A stretch of 64,000 bases of DNA from Mycolicibacterium aurum. GTDB lineage: Bacteria; Actinomycetota; Actinomycetes; Mycobacteriales; Mycobacteriaceae. Numbering within the stretch: the stretch's first letter is position 1; the number at the start of each line of letters is the position of its first letter. The stretch is from the NCBI GenBank assembly GCA_900078775.1, contig LT549889.1, positions 5,456,001-5,520,000 on the forward strand, read 5' to 3'. The translations under genes were made by a program, and so were the position numbers. Positions 17,944 through 25,768 of the stretch are shown one piece after another. Under the pieces are notes generated by a model. That model saw only the letters and a program-made list of their open reading frames with translations. It was not told where the DNA came from and did not search any database.

Positions 17944-18708
17944 ATGTGGAATCCGGATACCTACCTGGCCTTCGCCGACCACCGCGGCCGCCCGTTCTTC
18001 GAGCTGGTGAACCGGGTCGCCGCGGAGGCGCCGCGACTGGTGGTGGACCTGGGCTGCGGGCCCGGCAACCTCACCGCGACGCTGGGACAGCGCTGGCCCG
18101 GTGCACGGGTGCAGGGCTGGGACTCGTCACCGGAGATGGTCGCCGCGGCCACCGAACGCGGGGTGGACGCCCGCCTGGGCGGCATCGCCGACTGGGTTCC
18201 CGAACCGGACACCGATGTGGTGATCTCGAATGCCGCGCTGCAGTGGGTGCCCGAGCATCGCGAGCTCTTGCGGCGTTGGACCGCCGAGTTGGCGTCCGGT
18301 GCCTGGCTGGCCTTCCAGGTGCCCGGCAACTTCGACGCGGCCTCGCATGCGGCGATCCGTGAGGTGGCCCGCCGTGTTCCGTTCGCCGAGGCGCTGCGCG
18401 ATATGCCGTGGCGGGACGCCGATGTGGTCGGAACACCGGTTGAGTACGCGGGACTGCTGTCCGATGCCGGTTGCGTGGTGGATGCCTGGGAGACCACCTA
18501 TGTGCACGAATTGCTTGGCGAGACACCGGTTCTGGACTGGATAACCGGGACCGCGCTGACCCAGGTGAAGGAGCGGCTGACCGAACCCGCGTGGCAGTGG
18601 TACCGGCAGGAGATCATCCCGCTGCTGGCCAGGGCCTACCCGCGCCGCGCCGACGGGCACACCTTCTTCCCGTTCCGCCGGGTGTTCGTGGTGGCCCAAA
18701 TCCGTTGA
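17944..18708 (+). CDS. tam: Trans-aconitate methyltransferase
   Basis: Tam transfers a methyl group from SAM to trans-aconitate, a by-product of aconitase chemistry. The 254-residue protein starts MWNPDTYLAFADHRGRPF, close to Rv0294, and carries the class I SAM motif VVDLGCGPGNLT (near 34-45). The next acidic residue is in 'GWDSSPEM', and motif IV is 'DVVISNAALQWV'. Only 19 bases separate it from the divergent amidohydrolase start. A long hairpin begins at its stop codon. Confidence 0.88.
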   Translation: MWNPDTYLAFADHRGRPFFELVNRVAAEAPRLVVDLGCGPGNLTATLGQRWPGARVQGWDSSPEMVAAATERGVDARLGGIADWVPEPDTDVVISNAALQWVPEHRELLRRWTAELASGAWLAFQVPGNFDAASHAAIREVARRVPFAEALRDMPWRDADVVGTPVEYAGLLSDAGCVVDAWETTYVHELLGETPVLDWITGTALTQVKERLTEPAWQWYRQEIIPLLARAYPRRADGHTFFPFRRVFVVAQIR

Positions 18709-18755
18709 TTTGTGGAGTCGTACCCGGAATGGTTCCGGGTAAGACTCCACGAATC
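18707..18755. terminator. Long hairpin between convergent tam and sulfotransferase genes
   Basis: A 23-bp stem (18707-18729 with 18733-18755) and a TGG loop have only one mismatch and one G-U pair. The core arms are GTGGAGTC and TACCCGGAA with their complements. It begins at the tam stop codon and ends 24 bases before the sulfotransferase stop. There is no U-run, but its placement between converging genes suits a bidirectional intrinsic terminator. Confidence 0.7.
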
Positions 18756-18778
18756 GCCGCTCCGCGCCACGGTCCTCG

Positions 18779-19579
18779 TCACGTCGGCAGCCCCGCCCGG
18801 TGTGCGTCGGCGCGATACCGGTCCACCCAGTCATCCGAGCGTTGGTCGGCCTGCCGTTCCAGCACCGGCGCCGGTGCCAGCCGCGGATCCAACCCCAGCC
18901 GTTCCAGCACCTCGGCCACCACCGTGGTCAGGTTGCGCCACAGGTACGGGTAGGAGATGTCGAGCGGCTCGATGCCCTCCTCTGCGAACCAGTTCCGCCA
19001 CCCCTCCTCCTGCGCCCGCAGCATGGTGATCACGTGCGCGATGGCCCCGGCGTGGTACTCGGCGCGGGCGTCGCGGGTCGGGTCCGGGCGGCCCCGCCAC
19101 ACCCGGGTCTGCACGGCCCGCCAGAACGACACCGCCTGGGACACCACATCGGGGCGGTAGACGTGCACCAGCACCGGGTCGCTGCCGACGACATCGCGGA
19201 TGGCCGACAGCAGCCCGGTGCCGGACCGGTCCGGCAGGTCCGCGGCGCGGTCGGTCAGCAGCGGGGTCTGGTTCCACATCAGCTTGCCGCCCCACACCCC
19301 GTTCGGGGTGCGCCCGACGGTCTGGATGTAGTCCCGCCAGATGGTGGCCGGCGCCAGGTCGGGCTTGCCCTCCATCAGCGGGTCGAGCAGTCGCAGGATC
19401 GACTCGTCCTGCACGCCGGCGAACCACTCCCGTGGTTGCGGGGACATGCTGGTGTTCGGCAGGTACTGGAAGAACTCCTGCGGCTCGCCGGCGACGCCGG
19501 TGGCGCGCAGCGATTCGACGAGCAGCGTGCTGCCACTGCGCTGCGACGCGAGCACGAGATACGCGTTCGGGTGGGCCAT
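18779..19579 (-). CDS. Stf0-family sulfotransferase
   Basis: Stf0 enzymes transfer sulfate from PAPS to trehalose or another sugar. The 266-residue protein starts MAHPNAYLVLASQRSGSTLL, which contains the PAPS 5'-phosphosulfate loop (QRSGSTLL, residues 14-21). 'GEPQEFF' follows, as in Stf0. A second PAPS-binding segment lies around 'VYRPDVVSQAVSFWRAVQT'. The ATG at 19579 was chosen because only a TTG lies further upstream. In M. tuberculosis Rv0295c holds this place, with a sulfatase next to it as here. Confidence 0.85.
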   Translation of the reverse strand: MAHPNAYLVLASQRSGSTLLVESLRATGVAGEPQEFFQYLPNTSMSPQPREWFAGVQDESILRLLDPLMEGKPDLAPATIWRDYIQTVGRTPNGVWGGKLMWNQTPLLTDRAADLPDRSGTGLLSAIRDVVGSDPVLVHVYRPDVVSQAVSFWRAVQTRVWRGRPDPTRDARAEYHAGAIAHVITMLRAQEEGWRNWFAEEGIEPLDISYPYLWRNLTTVVAEVLERLGLDPRLAPAPVLERQADQRSDDWVDRYRADAHRAGLPT

Positions 19580-19645
19580 GCGGGAGAACTCTAACGGCAA
19601 TTGTATTGTGCCGCAGACGCTGTATTCGCCTCAGTCTGAATTTAA

Positions 19646-21016
19646 CTATTGCGATGACTGCGATACGTCTTCGATGCCCCGATCCTGGGCAATGGCGGAG
19701 CGGCTGCGGCCCGGCCATTCCTTGATCGTCAAATACGTCTGCGTGTACCGCTCGGAGATCCTGGTGCCGGCAAATTCGGAGGGGATGACATCGTTCGTCT
19801 TCATCCGCCAGTCATTCAGGCGCAGCGCCAGTTCGCGTGCGATCTCCGCCGTTTCCGCAGTAAGCGGCGTACCGAACAGATTGTGCGACTCGCCCGGGTC
19901 GGTCCGGAGGTCGTAGAGCTCGCGCTGCGGGCGCGGGCTGCGCGCATTCGGGCCGACCACCGCACCGGGAGCGCTGTCGGCGATGTCCCACGGTAAATCC
20001 AACAATGGCCGCGATGCGTAATTCTCGATATAGGAGAACTCTTTCGTGCGAATGGCCCTGATCGGATCGAAAGAATCGTGATAAGTCTTTGTCGAATACA
20101 CCTCGGTGCGCACCGGAGAAGGTGTTGCCGCGGGGCCGGCGAAATGGCCGGCATGCGAGAGCCCCTCGACCTCGGCGGGGGCCTGCACCCCGAGCAGCTC
20201 CAGCAGGGTGGGCACCAGATCGACGCCGCTGAACAGTTCGTCGTAGACCTGCGGCGGCACCCCGGATCCGGTCGGCGGGCGCACGATCATCGCGATGCCG
20301 GTGCCCGCGTCGTACAGCGTGGACTTGGCCCGGGGCAGCGCCGGGCCGTGATCGGTCATGAACACCACCCAGGTGGTGCGATCCAGTCCGGTGTCGGCCA
20401 GGGTGTCCAGCAGCCGGCCGACGGCGGCGTCGGCGACGGTGATCGAGCCGTAGAAATCAGCCAGATCCTGGCGGATTTCCGGGGTGTCGGGCAGATACCC
20501 GGGCAGGTTCACCGAGGACGGGTCGGCCGGCTCGTACCGGTCGTGCGGGTAGGGGCGGTGCGTCTCGAAGAACCCCGCGGTGAGCAGGAAGGGCCGCTCC
20601 GGCGCCCGGCGCAACCACGCATCGGCCTGTTCGACGACATACTCGCAGTACGAATTCGACACATCGAACTCGTCGAAGCCCAGCCGCGACGGGAAGGAAC
20701 TCTCGTGCTGCATCCCGAACAATGCTGTGTACCAGCCGGACTCGGAGAGCACCGCGGGCAGGGTGCGTACGCCCGCCCGGTACTCCCAGCCGTGATGGGC
20801 CAGTCCGACCAGGCCGTTGCTCTGCGGGTAGCGTCCGGTGAACAGCGATCCGCGCGAGGGTGAGCACAGCGGCGCGGTGGCATGCGCCCGGGTCAGCAGG
20901 ATGCTCTCGGCGGCCAGCTGGTCCAGCCGGGGGCTCTGCACGTCGCTGTGTCCGTACGCGCCGAGATGACGCCCCAGATCGTGCCAGTGCACGATCAGCA
21001 CATTGCTCTTCTGCAT
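19646..21016 (-). CDS. Type I sulfatase
   Basis: This 456-residue alkaline-phosphatase-superfamily enzyme should hydrolyse sulfate esters. The formylglycine motif CSPSRGSLFTGR is present (near residues 50-62), with the modified Cys first, so a formylglycine-generating enzyme is needed elsewhere. The usual Asp-Asp metal pair after the first strand is here 'HWHDLG', which leaves one Asp. Later metal residues in 'FMTDHGPALPRAKST' look intact. GGAAGG precedes the ATG at a good distance. It lies upstream of, and may be co-transcribed with, the sulfotransferase. No signal peptide is visible. Confidence 0.85.
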   Translation of the reverse strand: MQKSNVLIVHWHDLGRHLGAYGHSDVQSPRLDQLAAESILLTRAHATAPLCSPSRGSLFTGRYPQSNGLVGLAHHGWEYRAGVRTLPAVLSESGWYTALFGMQHESSFPSRLGFDEFDVSNSYCEYVVEQADAWLRRAPERPFLLTAGFFETHRPYPHDRYEPADPSSVNLPGYLPDTPEIRQDLADFYGSITVADAAVGRLLDTLADTGLDRTTWVVFMTDHGPALPRAKSTLYDAGTGIAMIVRPPTGSGVPPQVYDELFSGVDLVPTLLELLGVQAPAEVEGLSHAGHFAGPAATPSPVRTEVYSTKTYHDSFDPIRAIRTKEFSYIENYASRPLLDLPWDIADSAPGAVVGPNARSPRPQRELYDLRTDPGESHNLFGTPLTAETAEIARELALRLNDWRMKTNDVIPSEFAGTRISERYTQTYLTIKEWPGRSRSAIAQDRGIEDVSQSSQ

Positions 21017-21103
21017 CTGGCCACCTTCCCACAACGGAACCGCGCGCCGCAGTGCGGATTTGCCCACCGTGGCCGTCGCGGTCCACCCGAGGACCGGGAT
21101 GTG

Positions 21104-21820
21104 TTACTTCCAGGCGAACACCGGCTGCTCCAGCTGATCCACCGGATCGCTGTGGCCTTCCAGGCCCAGCCAGCGCAGCTGCAGCAGCACCGCACCGGTC
21201 GGCGCGTGGATCAGGTCGTTGCCCAGCGGGATCTGCACCACCGGGCGGGGGCTCTCGGGAATGGAGATGAACCGCGGTGAATCCTCGCGCTGCAACTGGT
21301 GCAGCCCGACCCGGTACACCGCGACGACCTCGTCCGGGGACGGGCGCAGCTCCAGGCGTCCGCCGCCCCACAACACGACCGGGGTGATCACGTACCCCGA
21401 GCGGGTCGGGTAGTCGTCGAGCAGGCCCAGCACGGAACTGCCCGGCAGCTCGATCCCGACCTCCTCGTGCAGTTCGCGCAGGGCGGCGTCCACGGAGGTT
21501 TCACCCGGGTCCAGCCGCCCGCCGGGCAGCGCCCACTGTGCGGAATGGGCTTTCAACCGCGATGCCCTGCGGCACAACAGGAACGATGCGCCGCCGGACA
21601 CGTCGACCATCCGGCCGTCCAGCGAATCCGGCATCGGCCGGCCGGCGATCCAGTCATCCACCGGGGCCGGGTCCACCCGGTCCTCCCCGAGATGGGAGTC
21701 CACCAGGGTGATGGCTACCGCGGCGCGGCGCTTGGCCGGATCGGTGAAGGTACGGCGGTCGTGGGCGGCGAGATTGGCCCGGATGCGGTCTTGCAGCGCG
21801 GTGTCGTAGCTGATCGTCAT
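21104..21820 (-). CDS. NUDIX hydrolase
   Basis: This 238-residue protein has a complete Nudix box: G-(5)-E-(7)-REL-HEEVG, read from 'GGRLDPGETSVDAALRELH' onward (near residues 118-140). The metal-binding Glu residues are present. The preceding 'LLCRRASRLKAHSAQWALPGG' resembles CoA-diphosphatase-like Nudix proteins, but the diagnostic CoA motif is not exact. The start overlaps the stop of the upstream hypothetical gene (ATGA), so the two are coupled. Confidence 0.85.
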   Translation of the reverse strand: MTISYDTALQDRIRANLAAHDRRTFTDPAKRRAAVAITLVDSHLGEDRVDPAPVDDWIAGRPMPDSLDGRMVDVSGGASFLLCRRASRLKAHSAQWALPGGRLDPGETSVDAALRELHEEVGIELPGSSVLGLLDDYPTRSGYVITPVVLWGGGRLELRPSPDEVVAVYRVGLHQLQREDSPRFISIPESPRPVVQIPLGNDLIHAPTGAVLLQLRWLGLEGHSDPVDQLEQPVFAWK

Positions 21821-22299
21821 GGGTGAAACGGCACCCCGACGGCGCGGAAGATGAATTCCGGTGGGACGTCGTAGGACAGCGACCGGCGCGGCAGTCGCGC
21901 CAGCAGATCCTCGGACAGCGGTTCCTTGTAGTGCAGCGACAACCGGCCCGAACAACGCGCGTCGACCTGGGCGACGTCGAGGTCGATGACCAGCCCGGCC
22001 GGCGAGATGTCGGCGCGGACCGGACCCGAAACCGGTGCATCCCAGCGCAGGTCGATGGCGCGCCCGGCGAGTTTGGGGACGGTCGCCAGGGTGGCGAGCA
22101 CCCGTTCGTTGGTGAATACCAACGACCCGGACAGGCTGGCCACGCTGCCCGCCGAGCGCTGGCCGGGGACCTTGCCGGAGAAACGCCGGGTGATCGGGAC
22201 GTACTCGGCGAAGTGGATGATGCCCTCGGCTTCCACGGCCTCGCGCAGCTCACTGGGAAGTTTGCCGATGCGCAGGAGTTTGCGCAGGAACACCGCCAT
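21817..22299 (-). CDS. Conserved hypothetical protein coupled to NUDIX gene
   Basis: This is a 160-residue protein of unknown function starting MAVFLRKLLRIGKLPSELRE. It has no signal peptide or clear membrane helix and has an alternating beta-strand pattern around 'GSLVFTNERVLATLATVPKL'. That pattern resembles small actinobacterial proteins with a PH-like fold, though I cannot assign it. It shares an ATGA overlap with the NUDIX gene and is divergent from the PAP2 gene at 22385. Confidence 0.65.
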   Translation of the reverse strand: MAVFLRKLLRIGKLPSELREAVEAEGIIHFAEYVPITRRFSGKVPGQRSAGSVASLSGSLVFTNERVLATLATVPKLAGRAIDLRWDAPVSGPVRADISPAGLVIDLDVAQVDARCSGRLSLHYKEPLSEDLLARLPRRSLSYDVPPEFIFRAVGVPFHP

Positions 22300-22384
22300 G
22301 ATTCGCACGATACGCCAACCCGGGGAGCGCCTATGATCGGCCACGAACCGGCGCCGGACCGGTTCTGCGGCCCGGAACGGGGGA

Positions 22385-23071
22385 GTGTCGGTGCAGTACG
22401 GTCTTTCGCCGCGGCATCCCGCGGTGCTCGCCGGTGCGGTCCTGGCCGCCGCGGTGTTCCTGCTCGCGCTGGCCGGGGTGCTCGCCAACTGGGCGTGGCT
22501 GCTCGACGCGGACTGGTGGGTGCTGGACCCGCTGTACCGGTACGGGGCGGCGCACCCGGGTTGGGTGACCGGCTGGGATGTGCTGTGCACGGTGTTCCAT
22601 CCGGCGGTTTTCCGGCTGTTGGTCTTGCTGTGGATCGGCTACGCGCTGCTGCGGCGAGACTACCGGGTGGCGTTGTTCCTCGGTCTGACGGTGGAGTTCT
22701 CCGCCGTGATCGTGGCGTTGATGAAAGTGGTTGTGGCGCGGCCCCGCCCGGCGACGGCGCTGGTGCCCGAACTGTCCTTGTCGTTCCCGTCCGGTCATGC
22801 GCTCGGCGCTTCGGCGGCCGTCACGGCCGTACTGGTCGCGGCCTGGCCTGTGCTGCGCCGGCATTGGCGGGTCACGGCCGTCCTCGCCGGGGTGCTGATC
22901 GTGGCGGCGGTCGGCATCGGGCGGGTGGTGCTCAATGTGCATCACCCCTCCGACGTGCTGGCCGGCTGGGCGCTCGGCTATCTGTGGGTGGTCGCGTGCC
23001 TGCCGGTGCTGACCAGCACCCGGTTCACGGCAGCGGACGAAACACCGGTAGCGACCGGTAGCGGCTCCTGA
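22385..23071 (+). CDS. PAP2-family membrane phosphatase
   Basis: This 228-residue polytopic protein carries the three PAP2 phosphatase motifs: K(6)RP in KVVVARPRP, PSGH in SFPSGHALG, and a variant R(5)H(3)D in 'GRVVLNVHHPSDV'. About six membrane helices are visible. It probably dephosphorylates a lipid phosphate such as phosphatidic acid or a polyprenyl pyrophosphate outside the membrane. It starts at GTG 22385 (GTG 22391 is also possible). Its last 47 bases overlap the convergent PAP2-kinase fusion gene. Rv0308 has a similar place in M. tuberculosis. Confidence 0.85.
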   Translation: MSVQYGLSPRHPAVLAGAVLAAAVFLLALAGVLANWAWLLDADWWVLDPLYRYGAAHPGWVTGWDVLCTVFHPAVFRLLVLLWIGYALLRRDYRVALFLGLTVEFSAVIVALMKVVVARPRPATALVPELSLSFPSGHALGASAAVTAVLVAAWPVLRRHWRVTAVLAGVLIVAAVGIGRVVLNVHHPSDVLAGWALGYLWVVACLPVLTSTRFTAADETPVATGSGS

Positions 23072-24467
23072 AAGTCGCCTCCTGGCACACGATTTCCACC
23101 TCGCCGTCGTGGGCGACCTGGGTCGGGCCGTCGACCGCGGTGAAGCTGAATTCGGGCACCCGCAACTCGTGGTACAGCGGGCTGCCGGCCAGCCGGCCCA
23201 GCGCCAGCGCGGTCAGGATGCGGACGGTGGCGAACCGGCGCCCGGTCTCCAGGATGCGCACGTCGATGAGGCCGTCATCCATCCGGACCCGGCGCGACGG
23301 CGCGAAACCCGATGGTGAGTACAGCGAATTGCCCAGGAAGAACAGCGAGGTCTGCACCGTCTTGTCGTCGTAGCGGATCCGCACGGTGGCATCGCTGCGG
23401 AGGGTGCGGTACAGCGCGTACGCACCGGCCAACGGTTTGCCCATCCGGTGTTCCAGTCTCTCCCGGATCCGGACGAACCTCGGATAGGCGCCGATGCTGG
23501 CGGTGTTGACCACGGTGTCGGAATCGTTGAACGCGATGGTGTCCACGTAGGCGGCCGACCCGGCGCGGATCGCCTGCACGGTCGCCGTGACGGTCTCACA
23601 GCCGATGTCCTTGGCGAAATGGTTGAAGGTGCCGCCGGGGAACACCGCGAGCGGCACCTCGGCGTCGAGCGCGACCCCGGCCGCAGCCGACACCGTGCCG
23701 TCCCCGCCGCCGACCGCGAGCACCTCGGCGCGCCCGGCCGCCTCGCGGAGCTTCTCCGTGATGTCCTCATCGTCCCCGACCTCGACGACCTCGACCTTCG
23801 GCAGCGCCTCGCGGACCTCGTCGACGATGCGCGCCCCGGTGCCGCTGCCGGAGCTCGGGTTGACCACCAGCACCACCCCTTCACCGTCCGGGCGGGGGCG
23901 GGTGGCGAAGCGGCGCGGGTCCGACGCGGTGACCGGCGGCTCGACGATGGTCGGCACGATCGCCGCGCCGGCCAGCGCGATCCCGGTTCCGATCCCGAAC
24001 CCGGCCAGCACATCGCCGGGGTAGTGCGCGCCGGTGGCGACCCGGGACAGCCCGACCAGCCCGGCGAGCACCCCGAGCGCCGTCCCGAGCGGGCGGTTCT
24101 CCAGGCCCACCCCGACGGCGAATGCGGCCGCGCTCGCCGAATGCCCGGACGGCAGCGAGTTCGACGTCGGCATCCGCCGGGACCGCCGCAACACCGGGAC
24201 CGACGCGAAGTCCGGGCGCGGGCGCTTCCACAGCCGTTTGGCGCCCTGATTGGTGACCAGGCTGGTCACCGCCAGGGTGAGCAGGGCCCGGGCCGCGCCG
24301 CGGCGCATTGACGGGGTGCCGGTCGCGATCAGCCCCGCGCCGATGGCGATCCACAGTTTGGAATGGTCGGCCGCGGCGGTGAGCTTGGGCATCACGGTGT
24401 CGAGCGCTCTGCTGTCGGATTCCGCGACGGCCTCGAAGATGCGTCGGTCGACCGTTCCCAATCCCAT
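23025..24467 (-). CDS. Bifunctional PAP2 phosphatase / diacylglycerol-kinase-like protein
   Basis: This 480-residue fusion has an N-terminal PAP2 domain (about 1-190) with KRLWKRPRPDF, LPSGHSAS and GLSRVATGAHYPGDV, so all three motifs are complete. It is followed by a DAGK catalytic domain (about 200-480) with VVNPSSGSGTG and the nucleotide-binding GGGDGTV. Both halves act on lipid head groups (phosphatidic acid to diacylglycerol and back, or related lipids). The PAP2 part should face outside and the kinase inside. An ATG at 24467 is preferred over a TTG three codons earlier. It is convergent with another PAP2 gene. Confidence 0.88.
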   Translation of the reverse strand: MGLGTVDRRIFEAVAESDSRALDTVMPKLTAAADHSKLWIAIGAGLIATGTPSMRRGAARALLTLAVTSLVTNQGAKRLWKRPRPDFASVPVLRRSRRMPTSNSLPSGHSASAAAFAVGVGLENRPLGTALGVLAGLVGLSRVATGAHYPGDVLAGFGIGTGIALAGAAIVPTIVEPPVTASDPRRFATRPRPDGEGVVLVVNPSSGSGTGARIVDEVREALPKVEVVEVGDDEDITEKLREAAGRAEVLAVGGGDGTVSAAAGVALDAEVPLAVFPGGTFNHFAKDIGCETVTATVQAIRAGSAAYVDTIAFNDSDTVVNTASIGAYPRFVRIRERLEHRMGKPLAGAYALYRTLRSDATVRIRYDDKTVQTSLFFLGNSLYSPSGFAPSRRVRMDDGLIDVRILETGRRFATVRILTALALGRLAGSPLYHELRVPEFSFTAVDGPTQVAHDGEVEIVCQEATFRSRYRSLPVFRPLP

Positions 24468-24545
24468 GGCTACCAAGGTACGCAGAAACCATCGTGTCTA
24501 AACCTTTACTTGACCCGCGTGGGTGCGGGTGCCGACGATGGACGG

Positions 24546-25199
24546 ATGCGCCGACTGGTCCTGCTGTTGAGCGCGCTGTGGCTGGGCCTCGGGGCGTTCG
24601 CACCGACCGCCCAGGCCGCCGAGACCCCGTGGTTCGTGAACTCGGTCGGCACCGCCACCCAGGTGATTTCCGTTGTGGGCGTGGGCCCGACGACCGCGAA
24701 GATGGACGTCTGGGAGCGCACGGCGGCCGGCTGGAACCCGATCGGTGTGGGAATTCCGGCGCACATCGGGTCCAACGGGATGGGCCCGCAGATCCGCGAG
24801 GGATCCAAGACCACCCCGATGGGTGTGTTCACGCTGGACTTCGCGTTCGGGACGCAGGCCAGCCCGGGCGGCGGGCTGCCCTACGTGCAGGTGGGGCCGA
24901 ACCATTGGTGGGACGGCGACGTGGCCAGCCCCACCTACAACACCATGCAGGTGTGCGAGAAGAAGGACTGCCCGTTTCGCACCGACGGCGGGGGCACCGA
25001 GAACCTGCAGATCCCGCAGTATGCGCACGCGGTCGTGATGGGCGTCAACAAGGCCCGCACCCCCGGCGCCGGCAGCGCCTTCTTCCTGCATTCCAGCAGC
25101 GGCGGACCCACCGCGGGTTGCGTCGCCATCGATGACGCCACCCTGGTGAAGATCATCCGCTGGCTACGGCCGGGTGCGCTGATCGCCGTGTCTAAATAG
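24546..25199 (+). CDS. Exported L,D-transpeptidase (YkuD)-like protein
   Basis: This 217-residue exported protein has a clear signal peptide (MRRLVLLLSALWLGLGAFAP, cleaved after AQA) and a YkuD domain. The active-site pattern is H-x-x-S-x-G-P-T-A-G-C near the C-terminus (HSSSGGPTAGCVAI), with Cys as nucleophile. Such enzymes form 3-3 peptidoglycan crosslinks or related bonds. The domain differs from the large LdtMt enzymes because it lacks Ig-like domains, and it resembles Rv0309. It converges with the SnoaL-like gene with an 8-base overlap. Confidence 0.82.
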   Translation: MRRLVLLLSALWLGLGAFAPTAQAAETPWFVNSVGTATQVISVVGVGPTTAKMDVWERTAAGWNPIGVGIPAHIGSNGMGPQIREGSKTTPMGVFTLDFAFGTQASPGGGLPYVQVGPNHWWDGDVASPTYNTMQVCEKKDCPFRTDGGGTENLQIPQYAHAVVMGVNKARTPGAGSAFFLHSSSGGPTAGCVAIDDATLVKIIRWLRPGALIAVSK

Positions 25200-25668
25200 C
25201 AAGCGCCGGGCCGGGTTTCAGGTGGAATCCGAGGTTCTCGGTGGACATGGTGGCTTCATAGGTGCGGTCATAGCCGGTGGCGCAGATCCTCCAGCCGTCG
25301 GCGGTGCGGCGGTAGCGGTCCCGGTAGAACGCCGCGCCGATGAGCATGAAGTTGAAATCCGCCACGATCACCCGGTCCTGCAGATACCAGCGGCCCGACG
25401 CCTCATCGGGGCCGTCCAGGGTGATCTCCGGGTGATCGACACGGTGCTCGGTAATGATGGCCGGTCCCAGCGACTGGCGCATGAACCCGACCAGCGCGTC
25501 GCGGTCGGTGAAATGCAGCACCTCGTCACCGACCGAGGATCCGTAGTCGCCGACGACGTCCTCGGTCAGGGTGGCCGCGAAATCGTCCCAGTGCTTGGTG
25601 TCCAGCGCCCGCAGGTAGCGGTACTTGACCTGTTTGATCGCTTCGATTTCACCGAGGGTGTCAGCCAT
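25192..25668 (-). CDS. SnoaL-like nuclear transport factor 2 family protein
   Basis: This 158-residue cone-shaped alpha+beta protein starts MADTLGEIEAIKQVKYRYLRALDTKHWDD, which is the typical SnoaL_4/bile acid dehydratase-like opening. The family includes cyclases, dehydratases and many proteins of unknown function, so no reaction can be given. The start at 25668 is favoured; an ATG three codons upstream is possible. It corresponds in position to Rv0310c. Confidence 0.75.
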   Translation of the reverse strand: MADTLGEIEAIKQVKYRYLRALDTKHWDDFAATLTEDVVGDYGSSVGDEVLHFTDRDALVGFMRQSLGPAIITEHRVDHPEITLDGPDEASGRWYLQDRVIVADFNFMLIGAAFYRDRYRRTADGWRICATGYDRTYEATMSTENLGFHLKPGPALAI

Positions 25669-25768
25669 GCCCGCCATCACAGCACAGTGATTCGAGGATG
25701 TCCCGCTCTCCGGGTCTGCACGCTGTGTCCGTTCGGTCGATCCGCCGGCGGCGGTTAGGGTGGGGCCA

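Noticed and set aside
17028..17945. Amidohydrolase start at 17945
   Set aside because: That ATG would overlap the divergent tam start codon. The ATG at 17924 keeps the whole catalytic domain, so it was preferred.
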